Shown piece after piece: positions 40,813 through 42,870 of a DNA stretch of 42,870 nucleotides. This DNA is from a bacterium (GTDB lineage Bacteria; Desulfobacterota; JAPLJL01). The notes under the pieces were generated by a model. It made no database searches. It saw only the letters and a program-made list of their open reading frames with translations, and was not told where the DNA came from. Each line of letters starts with the position of its first letter. Within the stretch, counting starts at the first letter, position 1. Both the position numbers and the translations under genes were made by a program. The stretch lies in NCBI GenBank assembly GCA_028713675.1, contig JAQTNV010000008.1, forward strand, positions 42,885 to 85,754. Direction: 5' to 3'.

Positions 40813-41124
40813 CTACAGCAGGCCCCGGAGAGACCAGAGCACTAATTCACTCATCTTTTTCAACTTATCCCTGAATTCAGGGTCCCGGCGGATATTCCGG
40901 TACCATTCGCGGAACTTCTGGGGATCATCATTGAAATCCCGGCACAACTCGTGCATATAGGTGAGCAGCCCGAGTTCGGGGTTGAAATACCCCTCATGAA
41001 ACGGGGAATAATAATACCCGCACTCTCGGAGCGCCTCCTGCCATTCCTGCGCCCGGTCCGGGTAGTAGCCAAACTCAAACTTGATGGAAAGCACGGAGTC
41101 TACCCCGTACGATTTCCGGTCCAT
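40813..41124 (-). CDS. small conserved hypothetical protein (family shared with 31332-31604)
   Basis: This is a 103-aa protein from the ATG at 41124 (AAGGCAGAG upstream); a TTG at 41166 would add 14 residues. It is Tyr/Trp-rich: FEFGYYPDRAQEWQEALREC, then YYYSPFHEGYFNPELGLLTY and FNDDPQKFREWYRNIRRDPE. The W..-LRE-G and FREW-R-DPE-R pattern is shared with the element-borne protein at 31332-31604. No signal peptide or known motif. Function unknown. Confidence 0.68.
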   Translation of the reverse strand: MDRKSYGVDSVLSIKFEFGYYPDRAQEWQEALRECGYYYSPFHEGYFNPELGLLTYMHELCRDFNDDPQKFREWYRNIRRDPEFRDKLKKMSELVLWSLRGLL

Positions 41125-41166
41125 CGCTCTGCCTTCTTTCCGGGATTTTTTCCGATAAACCGCCAA

Positions 41167-41548
41167 TTTATTAAACGGTTTGCTTAAAAAAACCCGATTC
41201 TAAATCTTCATTGGCAACCGCGTATTTTTAATTATAATGAACAAGTAAAGCGGGGAAAAGAGTCGCCTAAAAGCTCAAAGGTCAAAGCTCAAAGTTCAAA
41301 GGAGAAAGGGGAAAGCGAAAAGCTCAAAGGTGAAAGGTCAAAGGAAAGACAAAATAAATCAGTAGCCAAAAGCTCATAGGTTATTGAGCGCCAAATAGAC
41401 GATACCAACCAGAAAAACTATAAAGACACAATAGACCCAATGGATTTATCCCGAAGGTCTTATCTGAGGAACACTATGGACACTATGGACACTACGGATT
41501 TATCCCGAAGGTTTTATCTGAGGGACACTATGGACATTGTTTATTGAT
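41167..41548. repeat. simple repeats and a 54-bp direct repeat before the O-antigen ligase gene
   Basis: No gene seen. At 41270-41345 there is a purine-rich array of variants of AAAGCTCAAAGGTC. At 41442-41495 and 41496-41540 a 54-bp period repeats GGATTTATCCCGAAGG and TTATCTGAGG-ACACTATGGA, with internal CACTATGGA copies. There is no obvious promoter or ribosome binding site before the next ATG. Confidence 0.7.
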
Positions 41549-42870
41549 ATGAATTATTCCCGACCAAAATTCTTTCAATCCGCAACCGCCTTCATCATCC
41601 TGTTCGCGGCGGCCGCCGTCCCGCTTTTCTTCGTCGGGTTTGAATTCTCCGTCACCAAGATCGCGTTTTTAAGCGTCCTGGCCACCCTCGGAACCGGCTG
41701 CCTGTCCCTCGCGATCGAAGCCCCGCCGCGGGTCAGGATCCCCTCCGCGGGCCTTCCCCTGCTCGGGTTCCTGGGTTTCGCCGTGATTTCCGCCCTCGGC
41801 GCGGAAAACCGGCCGGCGGCCGGGATGGAGATGATGAATCTCGCTCCCGGTCTCGTATTTTTCTTTCTGGCTTATTTCTCTTTTCCCGGTCCGGGTTTCC
41901 GGAAGCTCGCCCTCGCCCTGGCCCTCCCGGTCGCCGGGGTTTCCCTGATCGGGATCCTGCAGTTCTTCGAGATCCTCCCGATCGGGATGGACCGCTACGG
42001 GGCCAAGGACCCCGCTTCCACCCTCGGGCTTTCCAATTTCTCCGCGGAATACCTGGCCGCCGTCCTCCCGCTCCTGGCCGCCGCGGGGGCGGCCCGGGAG
42101 AAAATTCTCATCCGGATTATCCTGGCGGTTCCCTTCGGTCTCGGGATTTTTTATCTTCTCCTCACCGGGAACCGGGCCGGCTGGCTCGGGTTCCTGGCGG
42201 GAGCGGCGCTCATGATTTTCATCGCGCTGGCCGCGGCGGCGGGCCGCAAGCGAAAAGACCCCGCGCCCGCTTCCGGATCCAAAACCGCCCTCCGCTTCCT
42301 CTGGCTCCCCGGGCTCCTGGCCGGGCTGGCCGTTATTTTCCTTCTCCTGACGCCCGCCGGGAGGGGAATGCCCTCCCGTTTCGCCTCCATCTTCAATCTG
42401 CACGACCCGGCCATCCGTTTCCGCGTCCTTGCTTTCCAGGAAGCCCTGCGCATATCCCGGGATCATCCCTTCCTGGGGGTGGGGCCGGGAAACTTCTCGG
42501 TGGTGGAGCCGCTTTACCAGACCCCGGGAATGGAAAACCTCTACCAGGGGAAAAACATCGATATCAGCCGGGTCCACAACGAGTACCTGGGCGCGCTGGC
42601 CGAGCTGGGGATCCCGGCCGCCCTGCTGTTTTTCCTTTTCCTGGGGCTCCTGCTGAATGCGCTCCTCCGTTCCCTCCGCTCCGCGCCGGACCGGGAGGAA
42701 TTCCTGTCCCGGCTGGGGATCAGCGGAGGGCTCGCCGCCAGCCTGGTCACCGCCTTTTTCAGTTTCAACCTGCATAACCCCGCTTCGGGATTTATTTTCT
42801 GGGTCCTGGCGGGCCTGGCCCTGAAAGCCGGCGAGATGAAAACCGGGGAACCGCCCCGGGCAAACCGGGG
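41549..42870 (+). CDS. O-antigen ligase/polymerase family membrane protein (runs off the right edge)
   Basis: ATG at 41549, with no stop codon before the window ends: 440 residues are visible. It has about ten membrane spans. The large periplasmic loop carries the Wzy_C-type signature: FRVLAFQEALRISRDHPFLG, GVGPGNFSVVEPLYQ and VHNEYLGALAELGIPAALLF. LTGNRAGWLGFLAG is the usual preceding span motif. WaaL enzymes join O-antigen to lipid A-core and Wzy enzymes polymerise it, both in the periplasm; sequence alone does not separate them. Members in related bacteria often carry C-terminal TPRs, which would lie beyond the edge. It fits the adjacent family 9 and GT39-like genes in a surface-glycan region. 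Confidence 0.85.
   Translation, partial: MNYSRPKFFQSATAFIILFAAAAVPLFFVGFEFSVTKIAFLSVLATLGTGCLSLAIEAPPRVRIPSAGLPLLGFLGFAVISALGAENRPAAGMEMMNLAPGLVFFFLAYFSFPGPGFRKLALALALPVAGVSLIGILQFFEILPIGMDRYGAKDPASTLGLSNFSAEYLAAVLPLLAAAGAAREKILIRIILAVPFGLGIFYLLLTGNRAGWLGFLAGAALMIFIALAAAAGRKRKDPAPASGSKTALRFLWLPGLLAGLAVIFLLLTPAGRGMPSRFASIFNLHDPAIRFRVLAFQEALRISRDHPFLGVGPGNFSVVEPLYQTPGMENLYQGKNIDISRVHNEYLGALAELGIPAALLFFLFLGLLLNALLRSLRSAPDREEFLSRLGISGGLAASLVTAFFSFNLHNPASGFIFWVLAGLALKAGEMKTGEPPRANR

Noticed and set aside
41270..41540. CRISPR array
   Set aside because: The repeats are adjacent, imperfect and without unique spacers of even length; no cas gene is present in the window.
41669..42775. 368-codon minus-strand frame
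   Set aside because: Antisense to the O-antigen ligase gene, whose own frame has strong motifs and runs to the right edge.

Overview
This window looks like chromosome from a GC-rich, diderm (Gram-negative-type) environmental bacterium. The evidence is a SurA/PrsA-type lipoprotein foldase, an outer-membrane-type lipocalin, a family 9 (heptosyltransferase-like) glycosyltransferase, a membrane glycosyltransferase and an O-antigen ligase/polymerase. Many TPR proteins and many dispersed palindromic repeats fit a poorly cultured lineage such as Aminicenantota/Acidobacteriota or a deltaproteobacterial relative. That placement is inference; no marker gene here settles it.

Layout. 1-4172: end of a TPR gene, a periplasmic prolyl isomerase, a decaying threefold tandem duplication at the convergent junction, and a 20-repeat exported TPR protein. 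4398-10855: a polysaccharide pyruvyl transferase-family protein, an alkyl-DHAP-synthase-like flavoprotein, a DUF362 protein and a diacylglycerol-kinase-type lipid kinase. Between the second and third of these lies a strongly folded 199-nt element with no gene in it, a candidate structured RNA. 11045-17685: a DNA-binding-type lipoprotein (ComEA-like helix-hairpin-helix plus histone-like tail), a lipocalin with an EGF-like tail, a methyltransferase, a compact RNB nuclease, a cold-shock protein, a ComEC-like secreted hydrolase and an M50-type membrane protease. 17780-24715: three tandem YfhO-family membrane proteins. 24774-27911: an isoprenylcysteine-methyltransferase-like protein, a TlpA-type thioredoxin and a CrtI-like FAD oxidoreductase.

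28124-37407 is an AT-rich integrative element of about 9.3 kb inserted in a tRNA-Lys(UUU) gene. It is bounded by a 45-bp direct repeat that covers the 5' part of the tRNA through the anticodon arm. It carries an excisionase-like protein, a SpoVG-like protein, a stand-alone CHC2 zinc-finger protein, a P-loop ATPase, a small protein with a host paralogue, two exported proteins, a Xre regulator, a 758-aa protein ending in an Mrr-type nuclease domain, a ribbon-helix-helix protein and a tyrosine recombinase. Integration appears to have left the native tRNA promoter at the left end, pointing into the element's replication genes. The intact tRNA at the right end now lies 13 bp behind the integrase gene.

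37628-42870: cell-surface polysaccharide genes (family 9 glycosyltransferase, GT39-like membrane glycosyltransferase, O-antigen ligase running off the right edge) among palindromic repeats and a broken duplicate of the family 9 gene start. The best candidates for new biology are the tRNA-hijacking element with its Mrr-type effector, and the 199-nt folded element.
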